Assembly: GCA_023432855.1 (NCBI GenBank)
Contig: JAEZEZ010000130.1
Coordinates: forward strand, 1 to 39,901
Source of the DNA: Pseudomonadota bacterium
GTDB taxonomy: Bacteria > Pseudomonadota > Alphaproteobacteria > Caulobacterales > Caulobacteraceae
DNA: 39,901 bases
Direction: 5' to 3'
Below are positions 25,107 through 32,792 of this stretch, in pieces. Each line of letters opens with the position of its first letter. Position 1 is the first letter of the stretch. The notes beneath the pieces were generated by a model, which saw only the letters and a list, made by a program, of their open reading frames with translations, was not told the origin of the DNA and did no database searches. Both the position numbers and the translations under genes were made by a program.

Positions 25107-25862
25107 ATGCGCCGTGACGTGCTCGAGCTTCGTGAGTTCTACGCCCAGCCCCTGGGCCTGGCCGTGCGCGAGACCGTCAGCCGCAAGGTGCTCGAAACCT
25201 GGGGCGACTGCTCGGCGCTGGACGTGCTGGGCCTGGGCTACGCCTCGCCCTTCATGGATCCCTTCTCCCGCGCCCGCCGCGTCGTCGCCGCCATGCCCGC
25301 CCAGCAGGGAGTCGAGGCGTGGCCGGCCCGCGGCCGCAACCGCGCCGCCCTGGCGGACGAGACCTGCCTGCCGTTCCCGACCGCCATGTTCGACCGCATC
25401 CTGGTCATCCACGGGCTGGAGGAAAGCGACAACCCGGCCGCCCTTCTGGCCGAAATCAGCCGGGTGATGTCCGCCTCCGGGCGGGTCATCCTCGCCGCCG
25501 CCTCCCGCGGCGGTCTCTGGTCCCACGCCGAGAAGACCCCGTTCGGCCACGGGCGGCCCTTCACCCGCGGCCAGCTGGAGCGGCTGGTGCGCGACGCGGA
25601 ACTGGAGCCGCTTGCGTGGTCGCAGGCGGTCTATGTGCCGCCCTGGCGGCCGCTGGCGGACTGGGCCGAAACCTTCGAGCAGGTGGGCTCGCGCATCTGG
25701 CCGGGCTCGGCGGGCCTGATCCTGCTGGAGGCGGTGAAGCGCACCTTCGCCGTTCGCGCCCAGCCGGTGCGGGCGCGGCTGTCGGACGCGCTTCCGGAAA
25801 TGCTGAAACCCGCGCCCGCGCCGGTGCGAAGATCGGTGGAGCGCCGGCGCGATCCCGCCTAG
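25107..25862 (+). CDS. Class I SAM-dependent methyltransferase-like protein
   Basis: Protein of 251 aa with a methyltransferase_11-like pattern. The N-terminus LREFYAQPLGLAVRETVSRK leads to a degenerate SAM motif I (ALDVLGLGYASPF), then ALADETCLPFPTAMFDRILVIHGLEESDNP and an ISRVMSASGRVILAAASRGG strand-loop. The substrate is unknown. This family commonly lies divergent from gloB in alphaproteobacteria, as here. The C-terminal 60 residues are basic and less structured. Confidence 0.8.
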   Translation: MRRDVLELREFYAQPLGLAVRETVSRKVLETWGDCSALDVLGLGYASPFMDPFSRARRVVAAMPAQQGVEAWPARGRNRAALADETCLPFPTAMFDRILVIHGLEESDNPAALLAEISRVMSASGRVILAAASRGGLWSHAEKTPFGHGRPFTRGQLERLVRDAELEPLAWSQAVYVPPWRPLADWAETFEQVGSRIWPGSAGLILLEAVKRTFAVRAQPVRARLSDALPEMLKPAPAPVRRSVERRRDPA

Positions 25863-25874
25863 AAGGGCGTCGCC

Positions 25875-26384
25875 ATGCGCAAGCTCATCCTCATGCGACA
25901 CGCCCAGGCGGAGGCCAGGGCGCCGTCCGGCGACGACTTCGACCGGGCCCTGACCGAGGCGGGCCAGAGCGACGCCGCCCTCATGGGCAGGGTCCTGGCC
26001 GAAGCTGGACTGCAACCCGACCTGGCGCTGGTGTCTGCGGCCCAGCGCACGCGCGAGACCTGGGAAGCGGCGGCGCAGGCCTTCGGCGAGGTGGAGGCGC
26101 GCTTCGACCGGCGGCTCTACAACGCCGGGTCCGCCGAAATCCGCAACGCGATCGAGCGCGCCGGCGACGCCGAGGCGATCATGGTCGTCGGGCATAATCC
26201 GGGACTGCCCCTGGCCATGCTCGAGCTGATCATCGAGGCGGCCGAGCCGGCCTCGGTGATGGACCGCGCCCGCTCAAAGTTTCCGCCCGCCTCGGCCGTC
26301 GTGTTCGATTTCGACGAACACCTGCGGCCGCGCTTCTCCAGCCTCTTCTTCGCCGCCGATCATGGCGGGGGGAGCGGGGAATGA
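25875..26384 (+). CDS. SixA-like histidine phosphatase
   Basis: Phosphohistidine phosphatase-type protein of 169 aa in the histidine phosphatase (RHG) superfamily. LMRHAQAE carries the nucleophilic His9; Arg residues in AQRTRETWEAA and the second His107 in VVGHNPGL complete the site. E. coli SixA removes phosphate from phosphohistidine proteins such as NPr, but the target here is unknown. It starts 12 nt after the methyltransferase and overlaps pyrD by ATGA. Confidence 0.9.
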   Translation: MRKLILMRHAQAEARAPSGDDFDRALTEAGQSDAALMGRVLAEAGLQPDLALVSAAQRTRETWEAAAQAFGEVEARFDRRLYNAGSAEIRNAIERAGDAEAIMVVGHNPGLPLAMLELIIEAAEPASVMDRARSKFPPASAVVFDFDEHLRPRFSSLFFAADHGGGSGE

Positions 26385-27436
26385 GCTTCCACGACATCGG
26401 CGCGGCCGCCTTTCGCCTGCTGGATCCGGAGACCGCTCACGGCGTCACGGTCGCGGCGCTGCGCCTGGGGCTGGGACCGCGCACGCGGCGCGAGGACGAC
26501 CCGGTGCTGGCGGTGAGCGTCGCCGGGCTCCACCTGCCCAACTGCATCGGTCTGGCCGCCGGCTTCGACAAGAACGCCCAGGTCGCCGACGCCATGCTGG
26601 CCGCCGGCTTCGGCTTCGTCGAATGCGGCAGCGTCACGCCGCTCCCCCAGCCGGGCAACCCGAAGCCGCGCCTGTTCCGGCTCACCGAGGACCGGGCGGT
26701 GATCAACCGCATGGGCTTCAACAACCAGGGGCTGGAGGCTTTCGCCGGCCGCCTGCAATGGCGCCATGGCCTGCCCGGCGTCGTGGGCGCCAACATCGGC
26801 GCCAACAAGGACGCCGAGGACCGGGTCGCCGACTACGTCGCGGGCCTGGAACGCCTGTGGCCCTGGGCCTCGTACTTCACCGCCAACATCTCGTCGCCCA
26901 ATACGCCGGGGCTGCGCGCCCTGCAGACCCGCGCGGCGCTCGACGAATTGCTCGGCCGCATGGCCGAGGCTCGGGGCGTGCTGACCGCCGAACACGGACC
27001 GCGGCCCGTCTTCCTGAAGGTGGCGCCCGACCTGGAGGAGGCCGAGATCGAACAGATCGCCGAGGCCTGCGCCGCCGGAGGCATCGACGCCATCATCGTG
27101 TCCAATACGACCATAGCGCGGCCCGACAGTCTCGTTTCGCCCCTGAAGTCCGAGACGGGCGGCCTCTCCGGCGCGCCGCTTTTCGAACCTTCGACGCGCG
27201 TCCTGAGGCTGTTCAGGCAGGCGGTCGGCGGCCGCATGGCCCTGATCGGCGCCGGCGGGGTGGGCTCGGCCGCCCAGGCCTACGCCAAGATCCGGGCCGG
27301 CGCCTCGGCGGTGCAGCTCTACTCCGCCATGGTGTTCGAAGGCCCGTCGCTGGTCATGCGCATCAAGCGCGACCTGGCGGCCATGCTGAAGGCCGACGGC
27401 TTTGCCGGCGTCGGCGACGCCGTCGGCGTCGACTAG
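26381..27436 (+). CDS. pyrD: Dihydroorotate dehydrogenase (quinone), class 2
   Basis: Membrane-associated flavoenzyme of 351 aa that oxidises dihydroorotate to orotate in pyrimidine synthesis and passes electrons to ubiquinone. The N-terminal amphipathic helix of class 2 enzymes is present (FHDIGAAAFRLLDPETAHG). IGLAAGFDKNAQV binds FMN, RLTEDRAVINRMGFNNQG and NISSPNTPGLR (catalytic Ser171/172) follow, then LIGAGGVGSAAQAYAKIRAGAS binds the FMN phosphate. Its TAG shares the palindrome CTAG with the stop of the convergent hydrolase gene. Confidence 0.97.
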   Translation: MSFHDIGAAAFRLLDPETAHGVTVAALRLGLGPRTRREDDPVLAVSVAGLHLPNCIGLAAGFDKNAQVADAMLAAGFGFVECGSVTPLPQPGNPKPRLFRLTEDRAVINRMGFNNQGLEAFAGRLQWRHGLPGVVGANIGANKDAEDRVADYVAGLERLWPWASYFTANISSPNTPGLRALQTRAALDELLGRMAEARGVLTAEHGPRPVFLKVAPDLEEAEIEQIAEACAAGGIDAIIVSNTTIARPDSLVSPLKSETGGLSGAPLFEPSTRVLRLFRQAVGGRMALIGAGGVGSAAQAYAKIRAGASAVQLYSAMVFEGPSLVMRIKRDLAAMLKADGFAGVGDAVGVD

Positions 27437-28461
27437 CCCGCGAGCAGGAGGCGTCCCGCGTCCCGCCAGGCCCGGTCGGCCGCCGGAACAAGGCCGCCGA
27501 ATTGCGGAAAGGCGTGGGGCAGGGCGTCGTGACGGCGGAAGATGACGGGCGTGCCGGCCGCAAGCAGTTTCCGCGCATAGAGCTCGGCCTGGTCGCTCAT
27601 GGGGTCGAAACCCGCCGCGACGATGACAGCCGGCGCCAGGCCGGCCGGGTCGGGGTTGCGGAACGGCGACAGCCTCAGGTCCGCGGGGTCGGCCTCGGGG
27701 CCCAGGGCATGCCGCATGGTCCACCGGAGCGCCTCGACCGACAGGGGCCAGGAATCGGCATGGAGCCGCATGGACGGCCCTTCGCCGGCGGCGTCGAGGA
27801 TCGGTGTGACCAGGAGCTGGCGGCGAGGTTGCGGCTGGCCCAGGCGTTTGAGCTCTATGCACACGGCCGCCGCCAGACCTCCGCCCGTGGACAGGCCCGC
27901 GACGGTGACGTCATCGTGCGCACAGCCATAGCGATGGCCGGCCTCGCGCGCCCACTGGACCGCGCACAGGGCGTCCTCGAAAGCGGCCGGGAAGCGGTGC
28001 TCCGGCGCGAGCCGATACTCCGGGACCAGGACCGAGGCGCCGGTCACGGCGGCCAGCACCGAGGCGACCCCGTCGCTTTCGTCCAGGCCCCCGGCCACAC
28101 CGCCGCCATCGTGCAGGAAGACGATCATCGCTCCTTCCGGATCGCGTTCTGCAGGCGCGTGCAGACGTGTCGTCAGGGTCCCGCCCGGGCCGTCGAGCAG
28201 GATGGTCTCGCTCTCCACGCCCTTTTCCCGCGGCGGCGCCGCCGTCTCGACCAGGTCCGCCCATCCCTGCCGGGCGTCTTCCGGGCTCATGGCCTCGAAG
28301 GAAGCGGGACTGCGCCAGGCCTTCCAAAGGTACTGGAAGCGCGGGTCGAGGGTGTGCCCGCCGCGGTGCGCCACGCCGCCGCCCGCCAGCAGGCGCAGCG
28401 CCGGCGACGGAAGCGAAAGGAGCCGCCTGAGCAGGAAGCGCTGGACAGCGGGGTCGGTCAT
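27433..28461 (-). CDS. Alpha/beta-hydrolase, HSL (esterase) family
   Basis: Hydrolase of 342 aa in the hormone-sensitive-lipase-like group. The oxyanion motif, usually HGGG, reads HDGGGVAGG. The nucleophile elbow is GLSTGG, which keeps GxSxG but not the usual GDSAG. The downstream acid and His are in AGFDPMSDQAELY and DALPHAFPQF. VPEYRLAPEHRFPAAFEDAL is a strong family block. It is likely an esterase or lipase, with the substrate unknown. The start is ATG 28461. Confidence 0.88.
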   Translation of the reverse strand: MTDPAVQRFLLRRLLSLPSPALRLLAGGGVAHRGGHTLDPRFQYLWKAWRSPASFEAMSPEDARQGWADLVETAAPPREKGVESETILLDGPGGTLTTRLHAPAERDPEGAMIVFLHDGGGVAGGLDESDGVASVLAAVTGASVLVPEYRLAPEHRFPAAFEDALCAVQWAREAGHRYGCAHDDVTVAGLSTGGGLAAAVCIELKRLGQPQPRRQLLVTPILDAAGEGPSMRLHADSWPLSVEALRWTMRHALGPEADPADLRLSPFRNPDPAGLAPAVIVAAGFDPMSDQAELYARKLLAAGTPVIFRRHDALPHAFPQFGGLVPAADRAWRDAGRLLLAG

Positions 28462-28561
28462 CGCCCTGACTGAGCCTCATTCGCCCGCCCGGGGCAAGGC
28501 TCCGTGCGTCGCGGGGCGGCTGGACAAGTTTTCACCCAAACGCCCGGTGGCAGAGGCTAAG

Positions 28562-28594
28562 CTGCGCACTGCGCACTGCGCACTGCTCACTGCC
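28562..28594 (+). repeat. Heptanucleotide tandem repeat
   Basis: Three perfect units of CTGCGCA, a fourth unit CTGCTCA and a partial CTGCC lie in tandem 13 to 45 nt before the ATG of the serine hydrolase gene and end just before its ribosome binding site (GAGGGGGAAG). Changes in unit number would alter promoter spacing or the leader length. Confidence 0.9.
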
Positions 28595-28606
28595 GAGGGG
28601 GAAGAT

Positions 28607-29755
28607 ATGGACAGACGACAGTTTGGTCTGGGTTTGCTCGGGTTCGGTGTTGCGGCCGGGTGCGCTCGCGCCCAGGTCCCGGCTCCGGCGGTCCACGGGC
28701 TTGTTGGCGAGATCCTGCGCGAAACCGGCGCTCCGGCGCTCGGCGGCGTGGTCGTGACGCCGGAGGGGACCCCTTGGCTTGAGGCGGGAGGGCTGCGCCG
28801 CGCGGACCAGGCCGTGCAGGTGACGCCCCAGGATCCGTGGCATCTCGGTTCGAACACCAAGGCCATGACAGCGGCGGTCTATGGACGGCTGGTCGAGCAG
28901 GGGCGCGCGCGCTGGGGCGCGACGGTGGCCGAGCTGTTTCCCGGCCTCACGGCGGACCCGGCCTGGCGGCAGGCGACCATCGAGGCGCTCTTGGCTCATC
29001 GCGCCGGCGTTTCTGACCGGGACGCTCTCGGCGGAACCTGGCTGATGGCCGCCCATGCCGACAAGCGGCCGCTCCAGGCCCAGCGGCGCGCACTCGCCGA
29101 GAAGGTGCTGGCGGCGCCGCCGACGGGAAAGCCCGGCGCCTTCGAGTACTCCAACGCCAACTACATTCTGGCCGGCGCCGCCATCGAGGCGATCACCGGA
29201 GAGGCCTGGGAGACCGTGATCCAGCGCGAGCTGTTCGAGCCGCTGGCCATGAAATCCGCAGGCTTCGGCGCGCCGGCGGGTGAGGCGCCGTGGGGCCACA
29301 CGCCGCCCCCGTTCGGGGTCGAGTCGATGGGCGGCCGGCCTGTGGATCCAAAGGGCATCGCCGACAATCCGGCCGCCCTGGGCCCGGCCGGCACGGCGCA
29401 TGCCTCGCTCGGCGACTACGCCAGCTTCCTGAGGCTGTTCATCACCGAGGGGGCCGGGCTGCTGCAGCCCGCGACCATCGCCCGCCTGACGGCCCCGTGG
29501 GGGGAAGGCGAGCCGGCGTACGCGCTGGGCTGGGGCGTGGTCGACAACGCGCCCTGGTCGAAGACGCGGGCCCTGCTCCACAACGGGTCCAATACCATGT
29601 GGTTCGCGACCGCCATCGTCATTCCGGAACGGCGCATCGCGGTGGCGGCGGTCTCCAACGACGCGGGCAAGACCAGGGGGGAGAAGGCCTGCCGCACCCT
29701 GGCGTCGCGGCTGCTGCAGGAGCACGCGGCGGACTGGGCGCGCGGCCCCGCTTGA
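28607..29755 (+). CDS. Exported serine hydrolase, class C beta-lactamase fold
   Basis: Protein of 382 aa in the beta-lactamase/D-alanyl-D-alanine carboxypeptidase-related family. The N-terminus has a Tat-like signal (DRRQFGLGLLGFG) followed by VAAGC, a weak lipobox, so it may be a Tat-exported lipoprotein. The active site shows SxxK (Ser82-Asn-Thr-Lys85), YSNANY, and HNGSNTMW in place of the usual KTG or HTG. It is an esterase, peptidase or penicillin-binding-like enzyme; resistance should not be assumed. A heptameric tandem repeat lies in its leader. Confidence 0.87.
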   Translation: MDRRQFGLGLLGFGVAAGCARAQVPAPAVHGLVGEILRETGAPALGGVVVTPEGTPWLEAGGLRRADQAVQVTPQDPWHLGSNTKAMTAAVYGRLVEQGRARWGATVAELFPGLTADPAWRQATIEALLAHRAGVSDRDALGGTWLMAAHADKRPLQAQRRALAEKVLAAPPTGKPGAFEYSNANYILAGAAIEAITGEAWETVIQRELFEPLAMKSAGFGAPAGEAPWGHTPPPFGVESMGGRPVDPKGIADNPAALGPAGTAHASLGDYASFLRLFITEGAGLLQPATIARLTAPWGEGEPAYALGWGVVDNAPWSKTRALLHNGSNTMWFATAIVIPERRIAVAAVSNDAGKTRGEKACRTLASRLLQEHAADWARGPA

Positions 29756-29786
29756 GGCGCCGCCGGCGCCGTGCCACGGTCCGCGG

Positions 29787-30578
29787 GTGCGCGGCCTCGT
29801 GAGCCTTCTGATACGACTCGTTTTTCTCGCGGGGCTGGGGCTCGCCGCGTGGTTCGTGGTCGACATGTACGCCCCGTCCCGGCACGTGCCCTGGAAGCCG
29901 GTGGACCTCACCCAGCCCCCCGGTCTGGCCACGCCGCTTCAGGTCCAGCGGCTCGACGTCGATCCGGACGCCTGCCTGACCGCTCTGCGCGACGCCGGAG
30001 TCGAGGCCGAACTGGCGCCGGAGGTGGTCGAGGGCGACTACTGCCAGGTTCGGAACGCCGTCGTGCTGCGCTCGGGCATAACCCCGCTCAGTCCCTCCGA
30101 CCTGCCCATGAGCTGCAAGCTGGCGGCGGCCTATGTCATGTGGGACCGGCAGGTGTTGAAACCCGCTGCGCAGGAACTGATGGGCAGCGAGGTCGAGGGC
30201 GTGGTCAGCTACGGCTCCTACTCCTGCCGCCGCATCGGCGGCCAGGAGACCGAAAGGCCCAGCGAGCACGCTACCGCCAACGCCGTCGATCTGGGTGAAT
30301 TTCGTTTCGCCGACGGTCGAAGGGTGACCGTCAAGGAGCACTGGACCACGGGCGGCGCCGAGGCGGAATTCCTGCGCCGGCTGCGCCTGGGCGGCTGCGA
30401 GGTCTTCGGCACGGTGATCGGGCCGGACTACAACGCAGCCCATCACGATCATCTGCACATGGACATGGGCCATTGGGATTTCTGTCCCGAGGGTCCGGCG
30501 CCGACAGCCGCTGAAGACCCTCCCGCGCCTGCGGCCGAGCCAGCCGCAGCGTCCCCTGCCGCCGGGGCCCCGGTTTAA
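29787..30578 (+). CDS. Extensin-like C-terminal domain protein (M15-like)
   Basis: Protein of 263 aa with one N-terminal membrane helix (about 8-26), a short linker, and an extensin-like domain. This domain has the metallopeptidase M15/LAS pattern: SEHATANAVDLGEF, HWTTGGAEAEFLRRL and NAAHHDHLHMDMG with zinc-type His and Asp residues. It is probably a periplasmic peptidoglycan-active enzyme. The cysteines (DYCQVRNAV, MSCKLAAAY, YSCRRIG, GGCEVFG) suggest disulfides. GTG 29787 is chosen as start; another in-frame GTG lies four codons on. The C-terminus is a Pro/Ala tail. Confidence 0.88.
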   Translation: MRGLVSLLIRLVFLAGLGLAAWFVVDMYAPSRHVPWKPVDLTQPPGLATPLQVQRLDVDPDACLTALRDAGVEAELAPEVVEGDYCQVRNAVVLRSGITPLSPSDLPMSCKLAAAYVMWDRQVLKPAAQELMGSEVEGVVSYGSYSCRRIGGQETERPSEHATANAVDLGEFRFADGRRVTVKEHWTTGGAEAEFLRRLRLGGCEVFGTVIGPDYNAAHHDHLHMDMGHWDFCPEGPAPTAAEDPPAPAAEPAAASPAAGAPV

Positions 30579-30583
30579 TTTGA

Positions 30584-30602
30584 CCCCCGGAAAAGCCGGG
30601 GG
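30584..30602 (+). terminator. Strong GC hairpin after the extensin-like gene
   Basis: CCCCCGG and CCGGGGG form a perfect 7-bp stem around AAAAG, five nt after the stop of the extensin-like gene and about 150 nt before the cold-shock gene. No T-tract follows on the plus strand; AT-rich DNA lies on its left side. It may end the extensin transcript or fold in the leader of the cold-shock mRNA. Confidence 0.4.
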
Positions 30603-30754
30603 CAACAATGCGGCCGCGATCCGAGCTTTCGGCTGCCGACGACCGGGCGGAGGACCCACATGGTCCGACCTCCACGAAGCTGCTTCTGGGACGGGATTGC
30701 GCGGAGCGGGGCGCAGGTCCCGGTCCACTGGAACGGCTAAATGGAGACGCCAAG

Positions 30755-30958
30755 ATGGCGAGTGGTACGGTCAAGTGGTTCAACACCACGAAGGGTTACG
30801 GGTTCATCCAGCCTGAAGACGGCGGCAAGGATGTCTTCGTCCATATCTCGGCGGTTCAGCGCGCCGGGCTTCAGGGGCTCGATGAGGGCCAGCGGGTCAG
30901 CTACGACCTGCAGGACGAGCGCGGCAAGACCGCGGCCGTGAACCTGCAGCCGCTCTGA
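30755..30958 (+). CDS. Cold-shock domain protein
   Basis: Small nucleic-acid chaperone of 67 aa. RNP1 is KGYGFIQ and RNP2 is DVFVHIS, within one cold-shock domain that begins ASGTVKWFNTTKGYGF. GGAG about eight nt upstream fixes ATG 30755. A long 5' region (30,579-30,754) without a gene precedes it, as is common for csp mRNAs whose leader responds to temperature. Confidence 0.95.
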   Translation: MASGTVKWFNTTKGYGFIQPEDGGKDVFVHISAVQRAGLQGLDEGQRVSYDLQDERGKTAAVNLQPL

Positions 30959-30979
30959 CCGCAGGATCAGCGACGGAAC

Positions 30980-31888
30980 TCAGGCGGGCCCGGGGGCGAC
31001 CTCCGGGCCCGTTCCACGTTTGACGGTGGAGCGCTGGGCGATGGCCACCCCGACCAGCGCCAGCACGGCGCCGAGCCCCTGGATCAGGCCGATCGGCTCG
31101 CCGAAGATGATCCAGCCCAGGCCTGCGGCCACCACCGGCTGGACGAAGACCACCACCGAGGCCAGGGCGGCCGGCAGGCGTCCCAGCGCCCAGGCGATCG
31201 CGCCCTGGCCGATCACGTGCACCAGGCCGAGCGCCACGCAGGCGCCCCATCCCGCCAGGGTCTCCGGCCGGAGATCTTCGCGCAGCAGCAGGGCGGCGAC
31301 GAGCAACAGCGGCGCGCCCGCGGCGGACGACCACAGCATGACCCGCGCCGCGTTGGCGGTCTTTCGCGCCTGGCCGATGGCGAGGAAATAGGCTCCGTAG
31401 AAGAGAGCGGTGACAGCCGAGAGGGCGTCGCCCAGCGGCGGATTGATCCCCCGCGCGCCGCTCTGGCTGAGCGCCATGGTCACCGCGCCCCCCAACGCGA
31501 GGGCGAGTCCCAGTACGAAGAGGCGCTGGGGCCGTTCCCGGAACAGCAGCCAGGCCGCCAGCGTCACGACCACGGGCGTCAGGTTGGTCAGGACCGTGGC
31601 GTTGGTCACCGAGGTGTAGGTCACCCCGTAATGCCAGCAGGCGAGGTCGGCGGCGAAGAAGACGCCGGCCAGCCCCGTCCAGCGCCACGGCGCGCCGGCC
31701 TGGGCCCGCGGGGCGCCGGGGCGGAAGGCCATGATCGCGAGGAACGGCAGGGCCAGCGCCAGCCGCCAGAAGCCCGCCGCAGCCGGCCCGGTTTCGGTCA
31801 GCCGCACAAAGATGGGCGCGAATCCGATGGCCGCGGCGCCGACCATGAGCACGAGAAGGGCGCGGGCGTCTGCGCGCTGGGGGGTCAT
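30980..31888 (-). CDS. EamA-family DMT transporter
   Basis: Inner-membrane protein of 302 aa with ten predicted helices arranged as two EamA repeats. Characteristic parts are IGFAPIFVRLTETGPAAAGFWR, YTSVTNATVLTNLTPVVVTL, LFYGAYFLAI and a second-repeat FVQPVVAAGLGWIIFGEP. Such proteins export amino acids or other metabolites; the substrate is not predictable. Its ATG overlaps the gluQRS stop (ATGA), so the two are cotranslated. Confidence 0.9.
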   Translation of the reverse strand: MTPQRADARALLVLMVGAAAIGFAPIFVRLTETGPAAAGFWRLALALPFLAIMAFRPGAPRAQAGAPWRWTGLAGVFFAADLACWHYGVTYTSVTNATVLTNLTPVVVTLAAWLLFRERPQRLFVLGLALALGGAVTMALSQSGARGINPPLGDALSAVTALFYGAYFLAIGQARKTANAARVMLWSSAAGAPLLLVAALLLREDLRPETLAGWGACVALGLVHVIGQGAIAWALGRLPAALASVVVFVQPVVAAGLGWIIFGEPIGLIQGLGAVLALVGVAIAQRSTVKRGTGPEVAPGPA

Positions 31889-32757
31889 GGGTTCGCTTCT
31901 CCGAAGCCCAGCTCGCGTCGCAGGTCATGGGCGTTGACGCCGGAGGCGCGCAGGTCGCGCAAGGTCTGGGCGCGGTCGCGCTTGGCGAAGCGCCGCCCAT
32001 CCGGTCCGGTCAGCAAGCGGTGGTGCCGGTAGACGGGCGTCGGCAGGCCGAGCAGCGCCTGCAGCAGGCGCTGGATATGGGTGGCGTCGAAGAGGTCCGC
32101 GCCGCGGATGACGTGGGTCACGCCCTGCAGCGTATCGTCCCATACCACCGCCAGGTGGTAGGCGACGCCGACGTCCTTGCGTCCCAGCACGACGTCCCCG
32201 GCGGTTTCCGGCCGCGCCCGCACCTCGCCTTCGCCCTCCTCGAGAAAGCGGAGCCGGTCCCATTCCGCGCCCAGCGCCTCCCGGGCGCGGTCGAGCGACA
32301 GCCGCCAGGCGAAGGGGCGTCCCTGCGCCAGGAGTTCAGCCTCCTCCTCGGCCGCCAGCGGCGAGCCCCGGAAAATGACCTCGTCGGGGCCCTCGCCCGA
32401 ACCATGGGGCGCGCGCGAGATCTCGTCCATCACCTCGCGGCGGGTGCGAAAGCATCGATAGAGCAGGTCGCGTTCGCGCAGGGATTCCAGCGCCGCCTCG
32501 TACTCGTCGAGGTGATCTGACTGCCGCCGCACCGGCGTCTCCCACTGCAGCCCGAGCCAGGCGAGGTCCTCGTGGATCGCCGCCTCGTATTCGGGGCGGC
32601 ATCGCGTCAGGTCGATATCCTCGATCCGCAGCAAGAAACGGCCTGCGGCCGCCCGGGCGGCCTCGTAGGCGGTCAGCGCCGAGAAGGCGTGGCCCTTGTG
32701 CAGGTAGCCGGTCGGCGACGGCGCGAAGCGGGTGACGAAGCCCATGTCCGCGCGCAT
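31885..32757 (-). CDS. gluQ: Glutamyl-Q tRNA(Asp) synthetase
   Basis: GluRS paralogue of 290 aa that adds glutamate to queuosine in tRNA-Asp; it lacks the anticodon-binding domain. The HIGH motif is HKGH at 20-23 after FAPSPTGYL; RIEDIDLTRCRPEYE and the KMSKS-like RRFAKRDRAQTL are present. The usual CxC-type zinc motif is degenerate: LLYRCFRTRREV keeps only one Cys. ATG 32757 has GGTGG upstream; ATG 32745 (MGFVTRF) is also possible. It is divergent from a DNA glycosylase gene. Confidence 0.93.
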   Translation of the reverse strand: MRADMGFVTRFAPSPTGYLHKGHAFSALTAYEAARAAAGRFLLRIEDIDLTRCRPEYEAAIHEDLAWLGLQWETPVRRQSDHLDEYEAALESLRERDLLYRCFRTRREVMDEISRAPHGSGEGPDEVIFRGSPLAAEEEAELLAQGRPFAWRLSLDRAREALGAEWDRLRFLEEGEGEVRARPETAGDVVLGRKDVGVAYHLAVVWDDTLQGVTHVIRGADLFDATHIQRLLQALLGLPTPVYRHHRLLTGPDGRRFAKRDRAQTLRDLRASGVNAHDLRRELGFGEANP

Positions 32758-32779
32758 ACAGCATCCACCCCCCGCCGCG

Positions 32780-32786
32780 AAGGGAG
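32780..32786 (+). promoter_or_regulatory. Shine-Dalgarno site that points to a CTG start
   Basis: AAGGGAG lies six nt before CTG 32793. It is the only good ribosome binding site before the DNA glycosylase frame, which has no ATG, GTG or TTG before residue 31 of the conserved protein. Confidence 0.6.
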
Positions 32787-32792
32787 CCTCCG

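Noticed and set aside
28607..29755. Antibiotic-resistance beta-lactamase
   Set aside because: It has the class C fold but NGS in place of KTG and a Tat-like signal; the wider serine hydrolase family is a safer call.
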